Assembly: GCF_004912135.1 (NCBI RefSeq) | Contig: NZ_STGU01000005.1 | Span: 124,001 to 188,000, forward strand | From: Rhizobium rosettiformans W3 | GTDB lineage: Bacteria > Pseudomonadota > Alphaproteobacteria > Rhizobiales > Rhizobiaceae | DNA: 64,000 nucleotides | Direction: 5' to 3' | Shown here: positions 18,467-27,736 of the stretch, piece after piece | How the letters are laid out: the number at the start of each line of letters is the position of its first letter | Numbering within the stretch: the stretch's first letter is position 1 | Translations under genes and position numbers: made by a program | Notes under the pieces: model-generated | What the model saw: the letters and a program-made list of their open reading frames with translations, nothing else | Told to the model about the DNA's origin: nothing | Database searches by the model: none

Positions 18467-20794
18467 ATGAAGGCTGGTTCAAAGTTTTTGAACGCAGTAT
18501 CGGCGGTCGCGCTGTCTGCTGGTGTCGTGTCTTCGGGCGCAGGTATTGCCGTTCTCGCATCGGCGGTTGCTGCCGAAGCCGCAGTGGTTCAGCGGATCGA
18601 CGTACGCGGAGCTCAGCGTGTCGGTGCCGAGGCTGTACGCTCCAACCTTTCGATCCAGCCGGGTCGGACTTTCTCCAATGCCGACATCGATGAATCGGTG
18701 AAGCGTCTGTACGCCACCGGCTTCTTCTCCGATGTGCAGATCTCCGTTTCGGGCGGCACGCTCGTGGTGACGGTCGCTGAAAACCAGCTGATCAACCAGG
18801 TGGTCTTCAACGGCAATCGCAAGATCAAGGACGACAAGCTGCAGGGCATCGTCCAGACCCAGGCTCAGGGTCCGTATAGCGACAGCCTGATCAGCGCCGA
18901 CATTCAGCGCATCCGTGAAGCCTATGGCGCGATCGGCCGCAGCGACGTCGAAGTCACGACGCAGGTCGTTCCGGTTGCCGAAGGTCGCGTGAACCTTGCT
19001 TTCGTGATCAACGAAGGCGAGCGCACCAAGATCAGCTCGATCAATTTCGTTGGTAACAACGCCTATTCTGACGGCCGTCTGGCCGCCGTTCTGCAGACTA
19101 AGGAATCGGGCATCCTGTCCTTCCTGACCCGCAAGGACGTCTACAACGAGGACAAGCTGCGCGCCGACGAAGAGGCGCTGCGCCAGTTCTACTACAACCA
19201 CGGCTATGCCGACTTCCGCGTCATTTCGTCCGAGGCCGTCCTCAACGAAGCTGGCAACGAATACACGATCAACATCACGGTCGACGAAGGCCAGCGCTAC
19301 AAGTTTGGCGCCGTATCCGTTGAATCGACTGTTGACGGTATCGACGGTTCTGAGCTTCAGGGTCTGCTCGAAACCCGCGAAGGCGACACCTACAGCGCCC
19401 GCGACATTCAGAAGTCGATGGAAGCCATTTCCCGCCGCGTATCCTCGGCCGGTTATCCCTTCGCACGCGTGGTTCCGCGTGGTGACCGCAACTTCGAAAC
19501 CAATACCATTGGCGTGACCTATCTGGTCGACCAGGGTGAGCGGGCCTATGTCGAGCGCATCGAAGTCCGCGGCAACACCCGTACCCGCGACTACGTCATC
19601 CGCCGCGAATTCGATATCTCTGAAGGCGACGCCTTCAACCAGGAGACCATCTCGCGCGCCAAGCGTCGCCTCGAGGCTCTCGGCTTCTTCTCCTCCGTCA
19701 ACATCTCGACCCAGGCTGGCAGCTCGCCGGACCGCGTCGTCGTGATCGTGGATGTGCAGGACCAGCCGACCGGTTCGTTCGGCATCGGTGCCGGTTACTC
19801 GGTCGGCGACGGCGGTCTCGTCCTTGAAGCGTCGGTGGAAGAAAAGAACTTCCTCGGTCGCGGTCAGTTCATTCGTCTCGCTGCCGGTGGTGGCTTCGAC
19901 GACACGCAGACCTACAACTTCTCCTTCACCGAGCCTTATTTCCTCGGTTACCGTCTGGCCGCCGGCTTCGACCTCTTCAAGAGCTCGACCAGCAGCAACA
20001 CCTATTACGACTACGAAGAGCAGGGCGGCACGATCCGCGTGACGGCGCCGATCACCGAAGATCTGGCGACTACCCTTCGTTATACGTACAAGGAAATCGA
20101 CTACATCAACGATGGTGCCAACACCGGCAACACGGCGCAGCCTTATCTCGATGTAATCGAGCAGGGCTCCTGGACGCAGTCGATCTTCGGTCACTCGGTT
20201 GTTTACAACACCGTTGACGATCGTCAGAACCCGCATGAAGGCATCTACGCGAGCTTCACGCACGAGTATGCCGGTCTCGGTGGCGACTCCGAATACTACA
20301 AGGCCTATATCCGCGCCCGCATGTTCTACACCCTGTCGGATGAGTTCGACATCGTTGGCTCCCTCGCCGGCTCGGCAGGTCATGTTGTAGCCTTGGGTGA
20401 CAACCTGAACGTCTTCGATCAGTTCAAGATCGGCGGCAAGGAAGTCCGCGGCTTCGACAACAGCGGTATCGGTCCTCGCATGGGTGACGACTCGATCGGC
20501 GGTACGACCTACTTCACGGCGTCTGCCGAGGCGACCTTCCCGCTTCCGCTGGTTCCGCAGGATCTCGGTTTCCGTGGCGCCGTCTTTGCTGACGCCGGTA
20601 CGCTCTTCGGTAGCGATCTGCGGAGCGACGCAGGCGCAGAAGGAACCGATATGTCTATCCGCGCTTCGGTTGGTGCTGGTCTCGTCTGGAACTCGCCCTT
20701 CGGTGCGCTCCGCGTCGACTACGCCGTTCCGGTGGCCAAGGAAGACTTCGACGATACCCAGGAATTCCGCTTCAGCATGGCGAACCAGTTCTAA
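18467..20794 (+). CDS. bamA: outer membrane protein assembly factor BamA
   Basis: 775-residue Omp85 protein that inserts beta-barrel proteins into the outer membrane. N-terminal signal sequence (cleavage near AEAAVVQRI, about residue 36), five POTRA domains (about 37-430; for example IDVRGAQRVGAEAVRSNL), then a 16-strand barrel. The lid motif VRGFDNSGIGPR is near residue 665 and the C-terminus ends in aromatic Phe (SMANQF), as expected. A 193-nt gap after rseP leaves room for its own promoter. Confidence 0.97.
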   Translation: MKAGSKFLNAVSAVALSAGVVSSGAGIAVLASAVAAEAAVVQRIDVRGAQRVGAEAVRSNLSIQPGRTFSNADIDESVKRLYATGFFSDVQISVSGGTLVVTVAENQLINQVVFNGNRKIKDDKLQGIVQTQAQGPYSDSLISADIQRIREAYGAIGRSDVEVTTQVVPVAEGRVNLAFVINEGERTKISSINFVGNNAYSDGRLAAVLQTKESGILSFLTRKDVYNEDKLRADEEALRQFYYNHGYADFRVISSEAVLNEAGNEYTINITVDEGQRYKFGAVSVESTVDGIDGSELQGLLETREGDTYSARDIQKSMEAISRRVSSAGYPFARVVPRGDRNFETNTIGVTYLVDQGERAYVERIEVRGNTRTRDYVIRREFDISEGDAFNQETISRAKRRLEALGFFSSVNISTQAGSSPDRVVVIVDVQDQPTGSFGIGAGYSVGDGGLVLEASVEEKNFLGRGQFIRLAAGGGFDDTQTYNFSFTEPYFLGYRLAAGFDLFKSSTSSNTYYDYEEQGGTIRVTAPITEDLATTLRYTYKEIDYINDGANTGNTAQPYLDVIEQGSWTQSIFGHSVVYNTVDDRQNPHEGIYASFTHEYAGLGGDSEYYKAYIRARMFYTLSDEFDIVGSLAGSAGHVVALGDNLNVFDQFKIGGKEVRGFDNSGIGPRMGDDSIGGTTYFTASAEATFPLPLVPQDLGFRGAVFADAGTLFGSDLRSDAGAEGTDMSIRASVGAGLVWNSPFGALRVDYAVPVAKEDFDDTQEFRFSMANQF

Positions 20795-20844
20795 GACTGG
20801 CCGTCCAGAACTGCTGACAGTTTGACGTTCTGGAGCGTTTGCTG

Positions 20845-21909
20845 ATGGAGCATAATCATTTCTTTCCGCCCCATTCGGGGGTGACCTTGGCTGCGCTTGC
20901 GCAGCACGCGGGGGCGGAATTGCAGGACGAGAGCCACGGCGACCGGATTGTTCGATCCGTTTCGCCGGTGGCGCGCGCCAAGGATGGGGATGTCTGCTAC
21001 ATCCTCTCTCGCCGCAGCCGGGAGGACCTGTCGACCTGCCAGGCGACCGCGATCTTCTGCGAAAAGCCGCTGCTATCCCTGATCCCCTCGCATATACCCG
21101 TTCTTCTTGCCAAAAGTGCCCATACCGCTTTTGCGCTCGCGGGTGCTCTCCTGCATCCGCAGGGCTTGCAGCCCGTCCGCATGACATCTGGAACCGCAAA
21201 GGTGTCGCCGGCTGCCTTCGTTGACCCAACGGCGCGCCTCGAAGACGGCGTCGAGATCGAGCCGATGGCTGTGATCGGTGCCGACGTCGAGATTGGCAGC
21301 GGCACGCGGATCGGTCCAGGCGCAGTGATTGGACCCGGGGTCCGGATCGGTCGGGACTGCGTGATCGCAGGCGGCGCGACGGTTCAGGTCGCCTTGATCG
21401 GCAACAATGTCATCATCCACAATGGTGCCCGAATCGGTCAGGATGGCTTCGGCTACGCGCCAGGCCCGCGTGGAATGCTGAAGATCGTTCAGGTCGGTCG
21501 CGTCATCATCCAGGACCACGTCGAGATTGGCGCAAACACCACTATCGACCGTGGCACGATGGACGACACGGTGATCGGCGAGGGCACCAAGATCGACAAC
21601 CTCGTTCAGGTCGGCCACAACGTCCGCATCGGCCGTCACTGCGGCATCGTGAGCCAGGTTGGCATTGCCGGCAGCACCGTCATTGGTGACGGCGTCATGA
21701 TCGGCGGCGCCGCGGGCGTCAATGGCCACATCAAGATCGGCGATGGCGCCCAGATCGCCGCGATGAGCGGCGTCCTGGCTGATGTGCCGCCCGGTGAAAA
21801 ATACGGCGGTGTTCCGGCCCGCCCGCTGAAGGATTATCTGCGCGAGGTGGCCGACACCTTGAGCCGCTATGACGGCCGCGCCAAAGACAAGGGAGCCAGC
21901 AATGACTGA
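20845..21909 (+). CDS. lpxD: UDP-3-O-acylglucosamine N-acyltransferase LpxD
   Basis: 354-residue enzyme for the third step of lipid A synthesis. N-terminal uridine-binding domain (1-100), then a left-handed beta-helix of hexapeptide repeats ([32 protein letters not shown]) carrying the catalytic His in QVGHNVRIG, and a C-terminal helix. A 7-bp inverted repeat CCAGAAC/GTTCTGG spans the gap after bamA. Its 3' end overlaps fabZ by 8 nt. Confidence 0.96.
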   Translation: MEHNHFFPPHSGVTLAALAQHAGAELQDESHGDRIVRSVSPVARAKDGDVCYILSRRSREDLSTCQATAIFCEKPLLSLIPSHIPVLLAKSAHTAFALAGALLHPQGLQPVRMTSGTAKVSPAAFVDPTARLEDGVEIEPMAVIGADVEIGSGTRIGPGAVIGPGVRIGRDCVIAGGATVQVALIGNNVIIHNGARIGQDGFGYAPGPRGMLKIVQVGRVIIQDHVEIGANTTIDRGTMDDTVIGEGTKIDNLVQVGHNVRIGRHCGIVSQVGIAGSTVIGDGVMIGGAAGVNGHIKIGDGAQIAAMSGVLADVPPGEKYGGVPARPLKDYLREVADTLSRYDGRAKDKGASND

Positions 21910-22369
21910 CACCTCAAAGAGCGAATTGGGATCGGCTGATATCCTCGAGATCATGAAGCTTCTGCCCCACCGCTATCCCTTCCTGCTGGTGGACAAGATC
22001 ATCGAGATCGACGCGGACAATTCGGCCATCGGCATCAAGAATGTGACCGCGAACGAGCCTCATTTCACCGGGCACTTCCCAGAGAGCCCGATCATGCCTG
22101 GCGTATTGCTGATCGAGGGCATGGCGCAGACCGCCGGTGCCATCTGCGCACGCAACCAGGGTGAGGGCGGCAACCTCGTCTATTTCATGACCATCGACAA
22201 TGCCCGCTTCCGCAAGCCGGTCGTACCGGGCGATCGCGTCGAGTTCCATGTCGTGAAGCAGAAGCAGCGCGGCAACATCTGGAAGTTCCATTGCGATGCC
22301 AAGGTGGATGGCGTTCTCGCCGCAGAGGCCGATATCGGTGCCATGATCATGCGCAAGGATCAGAAATGA
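21902..22369 (+). CDS. fabZ: 3-hydroxyacyl-ACP dehydratase FabZ
   Basis: 155-residue hotdog-fold dehydratase of fatty acid elongation. [11 protein letters not shown] near residue 25 and the active-site helix [20 protein letters not shown] (catalytic His and Glu) are intact. It sits between lpxD and lpxA with overlaps of 8 nt and 4 nt, the conserved arrangement that ties fatty acid supply to lipid A acylation. Confidence 0.97.
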   Translation: MTDTSKSELGSADILEIMKLLPHRYPFLLVDKIIEIDADNSAIGIKNVTANEPHFTGHFPESPIMPGVLLIEGMAQTAGAICARNQGEGGNLVYFMTIDNARFRKPVVPGDRVEFHVVKQKQRGNIWKFHCDAKVDGVLAAEADIGAMIMRKDQK

Positions 22370-23181
22370 GCCTCATCGCCGAAAGCGCCGTCATCCACCC
22401 GATGGCCGTGGTCGAAGACGGCGCGGTGATCGGCGAAAATGTCAAGATCGGCCCCTTCTGCCGTGTCGGTCCTCGCGTGACGCTGAAAGCCGGCGTCGAA
22501 CTCGTTTCGAATGCGGTTGTGACCGGATTAACGGAAATCGGCGCCGGTTCGGTCGTTCATCCGATGGCCGTTATCGGTGGCGTGTCCCAGAGCCTGCACG
22601 AGGCAGGGGAAGATTCGAAACTCGTCGTCGGTGCAAACTGCACCATGCGCGAAGGCGTGACGATGAACTGCGGCACGGTCGGCGGCGGCGGCATCACCAA
22701 GGTCGGTGACAACTGCCTGTTTCTCGCAAATTCGCACGTTGCCCATGACTGCATCCTCGGCAGCGACATCATCCTGTCGAACAATGTGATGCTCGCTGGC
22801 CATGTCCGCGTCGAGGACAAGGCGATCCTCAGCGGCGGTTGCGCCGTGCACCAGTTCACCCGTATCGGCCGGCAGGCCTTTATCGGCGGCCTCTCTGCGG
22901 TGGCCTATGATGTCATCCCCTACGGCATGCTGAACGGAAACCCGGGCATTCTAGGCGGCTTGAACGTGGTCGGCATGACTCGTGCCGGCATCGAGCGCTC
23001 GGTCATTCATCAGGTTCGCCGGGCCTTCAAGCAGATCTTCGAAAGCGAAGGATCCGCACGTGCCAATGCGGCGGCGATCCGTGACGAATACCTTGATTGC
23101 GCACCCGTGATCGAAATCCTCGATTTCATCGCGGCGGAAAGTGATCGCGCGCTGTCGTCCCCCAACCGGGGCAAGAACTGA
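22366..23181 (+). CDS. lpxA: UDP-N-acetylglucosamine O-acyltransferase LpxA
   Basis: 271-residue first enzyme of lipid A synthesis. Parallel beta-helix of hexapeptide repeats from the start ([20 protein letters not shown]), catalytic His in [11 protein letters not shown], and C-terminal helices beginning [23 protein letters not shown] overlaps the fabZ stop (ATGA). Length is typical. Confidence 0.97.
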   Translation: MSLIAESAVIHPMAVVEDGAVIGENVKIGPFCRVGPRVTLKAGVELVSNAVVTGLTEIGAGSVVHPMAVIGGVSQSLHEAGEDSKLVVGANCTMREGVTMNCGTVGGGGITKVGDNCLFLANSHVAHDCILGSDIILSNNVMLAGHVRVEDKAILSGGCAVHQFTRIGRQAFIGGLSAVAYDVIPYGMLNGNPGILGGLNVVGMTRAGIERSVIHQVRRAFKQIFESEGSARANAAAIRDEYLDCAPVIEILDFIAAESDRALSSPNRGKN

Positions 23182-23184
23182 CCG

Positions 23185-24072
23185 ATGACGGCGGCCGCTG
23201 AAAGAGACGGCCTGCCGCGCAACGGTCGCCTTGCGATCATCGCCGGCAGCGGAAAGCTGCCGCTCTTCCTCGCCGAAGCGGTGCGCGAAGCCGGCGAAGA
23301 TCCGTTTATCCTCCGACTGAAGAACGAAGCCGACGATCTCTGGCAGGGTTTCGACAATGCCGTCATAGGCGTCGGCGATATGGCCGGTCTCTCGGCACTC
23401 TTTCGCAAGCATGAGATCACGCGCGTCGTCATGTCCGGTGCGGTCAAGCGCCGGCCCGCTTTCGGCGAGATCCGCGTCAACCTGAAATCACTGCTGAAAC
23501 TGCCGATGGCCCTGAAGACGCTGCTCGCCGGCGGCGACGACGCGGTTCTGCGCATGGTGATTTCCCTGATCGAGGCGCAGGGCTGCGAGGTTCTCGGGGC
23601 GCACGAAATCCTGCCGGGACTGCTCGCAACCGTCGGGCCGCTCGGATCCGTCTCTCCGGATGCCGATGCGCTCAAGGACATCGAGCGGGCTGCCGATGCG
23701 GCCGAAACTCTGGGAAGGCTTGACGTGGGGCAGGGTGCCGTGGCCATCGGTGGCCGCATCGTCGCGCTCGAAGGCGTCGAAGGTACCGACGCCATGCTCG
23801 CCCGCGTGGCAAGTCTGCGCGCCGAGGGACGGATCTCGAAACGGCGCAAAGGTGTTCTGGTTAAGCTGTGCAAGCCGCAGCAGGATCTCAGGGCCGATCT
23901 GCCGACAATCGGCGTATCGACCGTTACAAACGCGCAGGCCGCCGGGCTTGCCGGTATCGCGGTGGAGGCGGGACGGGCGCTCGTGGTGGAACGGGAAGCC
24001 GTCATGGCGGCCGCCGATGCGGCCGGCCTTTTCGTCGTCGGCATAGACCGATCAGCCGGGGAGCGAGATTGA
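23185..24072 (+). CDS. lpxI: UDP-2,3-diacylglucosamine pyrophosphatase LpxI
   Basis: 295-residue protein of the LpxI (DUF1009) family, the non-homologous replacement of LpxH used by alphaproteobacteria. N-terminal domain with LAIIAGSGKLPLFLAEA; C-terminal domain with VSPDADALKDIERAADAAETLG and VLVKLCKPQQDLRADLPTIG. It lies 3 nt after lpxA and overlaps lpxB by 1 nt (TGATG), so its place in the pathway (between LpxA/LpxD and LpxB) is supported by context. Confidence 0.94.
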   Translation: MTAAAERDGLPRNGRLAIIAGSGKLPLFLAEAVREAGEDPFILRLKNEADDLWQGFDNAVIGVGDMAGLSALFRKHEITRVVMSGAVKRRPAFGEIRVNLKSLLKLPMALKTLLAGGDDAVLRMVISLIEAQGCEVLGAHEILPGLLATVGPLGSVSPDADALKDIERAADAAETLGRLDVGQGAVAIGGRIVALEGVEGTDAMLARVASLRAEGRISKRRKGVLVKLCKPQQDLRADLPTIGVSTVTNAQAAGLAGIAVEAGRALVVEREAVMAAADAAGLFVVGIDRSAGERD

Positions 24073-25247
24073 TGAGTGACAGACCGCTGAAGATTGCCGT
24101 GATAGCCGGCGAAGTCTCCGGAGACCTGCTCGGTGCCGATCTCATCGCGCAGCTGAAGGTCATGCACAACGGCCCGATCGAGCTCGTCGGCGTCGGTGGT
24201 GACGCCCTGGAATCACAAGGCTTGAAGTCGCTCTTCGACTTCTTCGAGCTTTCCATAATGGGGTTTACCCAGGTCCTGTCCAAACTCCCGCGCCTCATCA
24301 ACCTGATCTCGATCACTGCCGATGCGATCGTGAAGGCAGAGCCCGACTTGCTGCTGGTCGTCGACAGCCCGGACTTTACCCATCGGGTCGCGAAGAAGGT
24401 ACGCAGCAAGCGTCCGGATCTCCCTGTGATCAATTATGTTTGCCCGAGCGTCTGGGCCTGGAAGGAATATCGCGCCAAGGCCATGCTCGGCTATGTCGAT
24501 GCCGTCTTGGCGGTTCTGCCGTTCGAGCCGGCGGTGATGCAGCGTCTGGGTGGTCCGGAAACGCATTTCGTCGGCCATCGCCTGTCGAGCCACCCGGACA
24601 TCCGACGTGTACGACAAGCGCGCCGGGCGAGGGGCCCGCGACCCCTCGGCAGCAAGCGCACGATCCTGCTGTTGCCGGGCTCCCGTGGCGGCGAGATTGC
24701 GCAGCTGCTTCCCATCTTCGGCCAAGCGATGCAGGAGTTCGTGACGCGCAATGGCGAAACGCGGTTCATCCTGCCCACTGTGGCCCGCCAGGAAGCGCGT
24801 GTGCGCGAGATGACGCGCGACTGGCCCACAAAGCCGGAAATCGTGGTCGGCGACGCGGCCAAATGGCAGGCCTTCGAAGAGGCTGACGCGGCGATTGCGG
24901 CGTCCGGCACGGTTATCCTCGAGCTGGCGCTCGCCTATGTGCCGGTCGTATCGACCTACAAGGGTGACTGGATCATCCGGATGCTGAGCCACCGCATCAA
25001 GATCTGGACAGGCGCCTTGCCAAACCTGATCGCCGACTACGCGGTCGTTCCCGAATACTTCAACGATGTCCTCAGGCCGGCAAGCCTTGTCCGCTGGGCT
25101 GAACGTCTTTCTCTCGATACGCCGCAGCGGACTGCCATGCTGAGTGGATACGACGAGGTCTGGCGCAAGCTGGAGACGGAACGGCCGGCCGGTGAGGCCG
25201 GCGCGGCCGTGGTTCTATCGGTACTCGAAAAACGCGGGAAGCTCTGA
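24072..25247 (+). CDS. lpxB: lipid-A-disaccharide synthase
   Basis: 391-residue GT19 glycosyltransferase joining UDP-diacylglucosamine and lipid X at the inner membrane face. N-terminus reads LKIAVIAGEVSGDLLGADLI; further motifs are VDSPDFTHRVAKKVR, YVCPSVWAWKEYRA, LLPGSRGGEIAQLLPIF and AAIAASGTVILELAL. Last gene of the envelope block; the COG0523 GTPase gene is convergent, only 3 nt away. Confidence 0.97.
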   Translation: MSDRPLKIAVIAGEVSGDLLGADLIAQLKVMHNGPIELVGVGGDALESQGLKSLFDFFELSIMGFTQVLSKLPRLINLISITADAIVKAEPDLLLVVDSPDFTHRVAKKVRSKRPDLPVINYVCPSVWAWKEYRAKAMLGYVDAVLAVLPFEPAVMQRLGGPETHFVGHRLSSHPDIRRVRQARRARGPRPLGSKRTILLLPGSRGGEIAQLLPIFGQAMQEFVTRNGETRFILPTVARQEARVREMTRDWPTKPEIVVGDAAKWQAFEEADAAIAASGTVILELALAYVPVVSTYKGDWIIRMLSHRIKIWTGALPNLIADYAVVPEYFNDVLRPASLVRWAERLSLDTPQRTAMLSGYDEVWRKLETERPAGEAGAAVVLSVLEKRGKL

Positions 25248-25250
25248 GCG

Positions 25251-26444
25251 TCAGCTCCAGCGGGCGAAAGGATCGGCGAGCCCTTCCCATGCAGTGGGCG
25301 TGAAGCGCTCGGCCTGCACCAGGCAATCATCAAGCTGCGCGGTGATTTCGTCTCGGTCCATGGGATCTGCGCCGATAAAGACGATCTCCTGTCGCCTGTC
25401 TCCCCATTCCTGATCCATATAAGGGGCCATCGCATTGATGAAGCCTTCATCGTCGGGCCAGCGCGACTTTGGCACCGAAGCCCACCAGAGCCCCATCTTC
25501 GTCGTGCGCACCAGCGGTCCGGCCTGGCTGAGTTCTCCGACATGGTGGGGACGGGTGGCGAGCCAGAAGAAACCCTTGGCGCGGATCACGCCCGGCCATG
25601 ACCGGTCGAGGAAGGCCCGGAAGCGTGTCGGGTCGAATGGCGCGCGAGCGCGATATACGAAGGAGCGGATGCCGTATTCTTCCGTTTCCGGAACATGGTC
25701 CCGGAAGCCGTGCAGCTCCTGGAACCAGAGCGGATGCGTTTCGGCCTTGGCGAGATCGAAAAGCCCCGTTCCCAGGATGTCCTTCGGCGCCACTTCGGCA
25801 AAATCGGTTTCGATCACGCGCGCATCAGCGTTCAGCCCCGCGATGATCTTTCTGGCGGCATCGAGCTGGTCGGCTGACGCCGTCCCCACCTTGTTGAGAA
25901 TGATGACGTCGGCGAACTCGATCTGCTCGACCAGAAGATCGACGAGCGTGCGATTGTCGTTGTCGCCTGCCGTTTCGCCGCGATCGGAGAGGAAGTCACT
26001 GGAGGAATAGTCGCCGATCAGATTGGCGGCATCGACCACGGTGACCATGGTGTCGAGCTGCGCGATGTCGGAGAGACTACGCCCGTCTTCGTCGCGAAAG
26101 TCGAACGTGGTCGCGATCGGCAAGGGTTCGGCAATGCCCGTCGCCTCGATCAGCAGATAATCGAACCGACCCTGCTCGGCGAGCCCTCGCACCTCGTTCA
26201 GGAGATCGTCGCGCAGGGTGCAACAGATGCAGCCATTGCTCATCTCGACCAGCTGTTCCTGCGTCCGCGACAGAGCCGCATCGCCGCCACGCACGAGTGC
26301 GGCATCGATATTCACCTCGCTCATGTCGTTGACGATCACCGCGACGCGCAATCCGTCGCGATTGGCCAGCACGTGGTTGAGCAGCGTGGTCTTCCCGGCG
26401 CCGAGAAATCCTGAGAGGACGGTAACAGGCAGCTTCTGCATCAT
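25251..26444 (-). CDS. COG0523 (CobW/ZagA-type) metal-chaperone GTPase
   Basis: 397-residue G3E-family GTPase. Walker [10 protein letters not shown] near residue 12, metal-binding [12 protein letters not shown] near residue 73, and switch [13 protein letters not shown] region, here [14 protein letters not shown]-terminal CobW_C domain. A Zur-like palindrome lies 14 nt before the start codon and the znu genes lie directly upstream, so a zinc-allocation role (ZagA/ZigA type, delivering zinc under starvation) is much more likely than cobalamin synthesis. The client protein is unknown. Confidence 0.88.
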   Translation of the reverse strand: MMQKLPVTVLSGFLGAGKTTLLNHVLANRDGLRVAVIVNDMSEVNIDAALVRGGDAALSRTQEQLVEMSNGCICCTLRDDLLNEVRGLAEQGRFDYLLIEATGIAEPLPIATTFDFRDEDGRSLSDIAQLDTMVTVVDAANLIGDYSSSDFLSDRGETAGDNDNRTLVDLLVEQIEFADVIILNKVGTASADQLDAARKIIAGLNADARVIETDFAEVAPKDILGTGLFDLAKAETHPLWFQELHGFRDHVPETEEYGIRSFVYRARAPFDPTRFRAFLDRSWPGVIRAKGFFWLATRPHHVGELSQAGPLVRTTKMGLWWASVPKSRWPDDEGFINAMAPYMDQEWGDRRQEIVFIGADPMDRDEITAQLDDCLVQAERFTPTAWEGLADPFARWS

Positions 26445-26457
26445 GAACTCCGTATTT

Positions 26458-26474
26458 ATGTAATAACATTACAT
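26458..26474. promoter_or_regulatory. Zur box upstream of the COG0523 GTPase
   Basis: Perfect 7-bp inverted repeat ATGTAAT-AAC-ATTACAT, 14 nt upstream of the GTPase start. Same architecture as the two sites between znuA and znuC. Confidence 0.75.
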
Positions 26475-26485
26475 TCGCCCATCTG

Positions 26486-26510
26486 AAAAAGGCGGAACCG
26501 AGGTCCCGCC
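26486..26510 (-). terminator. terminator of znuA
   Basis: On the minus strand the hairpin GGCGGGACC / GGTTCCGCC (one G-T pair) is followed by TTTTT. It lies 25 nt after the znuA stop and just before the Zur box of the GTPase gene. Confidence 0.7.
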
Positions 26511-26535
26511 TTCTTCGCCCGGGGGAGGGATTTGG

Positions 26536-27636
26536 TTATTGCGACAGGCAGGTGCTCATCGAAGTCGCCAGATTGCGCATCAGTTGACCATAGAGATCCG
26601 GACCGGCATCGAGTGCCCCGCCTTCCGGGTCGAGCACGCCGGACTTCGCCTCGGTACCCTCGGTCACGACGCCGATCAGCTTCGGCTCGAACTGCGGCTC
26701 GGCGAAGACGCAGGCTGCGCCGAGTTCCTCGATCTTCGCGTGAATATCCGACAGACGTTCGGCACCCGGCATTGTTTCCGGGCTAACCGTCACCGAACCG
26801 GCGACACGTACGCCGTAGCGCTTCTCGAAATACTGATAGGCGTCATGGAAGACGATGAAGGGCTTTTCGAGCACTGGTTTCAGCTGAGCTGCGATTTCCG
26901 CGTCAAGTGCGTCGATCTGCGCATTCACGGCGCTGAGATTGGTCTCGTAGGCGGTCTTGTTGGCAGGATCGACTTCGGCAAGGCTGCGGGTGATTTCGGC
27001 TGCCATGGCCTTGGCATTGGTGGGATCGAGCCACAGATGCATGTCGAAGCTGCCATGCTCGTGGTCATGGTCGCCATGATCATGACCCGCTTCTTCGTGT
27101 TCGTGGGCCTCGTGGGAATGCCCGGCCTCCTCGCTGGCATGGTCATGGCCCTCTTCATGCGCATGATCATGACCGGCTTCGGCTGCGTCCGCCTTGGCAT
27201 GATCTTCGTGCTCATGCGCGTGTTCGCCTTCGGCATCGTCTTCGTGTTCGCCATGGTCATGCGCCTCGAAGGCGCCACCCTCGCGGAACGGCAGCTTTGT
27301 CAGTCCCGGAGCATCCTCGAGCTCCACCACCTTGGCTTTCTTCGGCAGAGCTTCAAGCGGCTTGTCCAGGAAGGCTTCCAGCCCCGGGCCGACCCAGAAG
27401 ACGACATCAGCGTTTTCGAGTGCCTGCGCATTGGACGGCTTCAACGTGTAAGTATGCGGGGAGGCGGCGCCTTCGACGATCAGGCTGGGCTCGCCGACAC
27501 CCTTCATGATCGAGGCGACGAGGGAGTGGATCGGCTTGATCGAGACCACGACATCCGGAGCCGCCGCCATGGCGAAGGCGGGCGACAGGAATACGAACGC
27601 CGTCGAGGCAGCCAGTCTGAGGCGATAGCGGGTCAT
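26536..27636 (-). CDS. znuA: zinc ABC transporter substrate-binding protein ZnuA
   Basis: 366-residue periplasmic cluster-9 binding protein. Signal peptide RLAASTAFVFLSPAFAMA (cleavage near residue 25). Zinc ligands expected at His61 (SPHTYTLKPS), His200 (FDMHLWLDP), a His in VFHDAYQYFE and a C-terminal Asp/Glu. The central charged loop, residues about 126-196, is very rich in His, Asp and Glu, a mark of zinc rather than manganese proteins. CAGGAG precedes the ATG. Divergent from znuC across two Zur-like sites. Confidence 0.95.
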   Translation of the reverse strand: MTRYRLRLAASTAFVFLSPAFAMAAAPDVVVSIKPIHSLVASIMKGVGEPSLIVEGAASPHTYTLKPSNAQALENADVVFWVGPGLEAFLDKPLEALPKKAKVVELEDAPGLTKLPFREGGAFEAHDHGEHEDDAEGEHAHEHEDHAKADAAEAGHDHAHEEGHDHASEEAGHSHEAHEHEEAGHDHGDHDHEHGSFDMHLWLDPTNAKAMAAEITRSLAEVDPANKTAYETNLSAVNAQIDALDAEIAAQLKPVLEKPFIVFHDAYQYFEKRYGVRVAGSVTVSPETMPGAERLSDIHAKIEELGAACVFAEPQFEPKLIGVVTEGTEAKSGVLDPEGGALDAGPDLYGQLMRNLATSMSTCLSQ

Positions 27637-27657
27637 GCAATGCTCCTGAGGATAGTT

Positions 27658-27674
27658 ATGTAATACTATTACCT
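27658..27674. promoter_or_regulatory. Zur box 1 in the znuA-znuC intergenic region
   Basis: Inverted repeat GTAAT-ACT-ATTAC (27660-27672) with an imperfect outer pair. It lies 24 nt before the znuA start and shares the ATGTAAT half with the site at 26458. Confidence 0.68.
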
Positions 27675-27680
27675 AAGTTG

Positions 27681-27695
27681 CGTTATGCTATAACG
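27681..27695. promoter_or_regulatory. Zur box 2 in the znuA-znuC intergenic region
   Basis: Perfect inverted repeat CGTTAT-GCT-ATAACG, 7 nt from box 1 and 41 nt before the znuC start. It fits the GTTATnnnATAAC pattern of Zur operators. Confidence 0.72.
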
Positions 27696-27736
27696 TGTGG
27701 CATAGGAGGTGGCAACATCAAAATCTCGAGAATTCC

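Noticed and set aside
18479..21229. Long open frame (over 900 codons) opposite bamA and lpxD
   Set aside because: It lies wholly antisense to two clear genes, has low-complexity Arg/Asp/Val/Gly-rich translation with no motifs, and arises from the codon bias of GC-rich genes.
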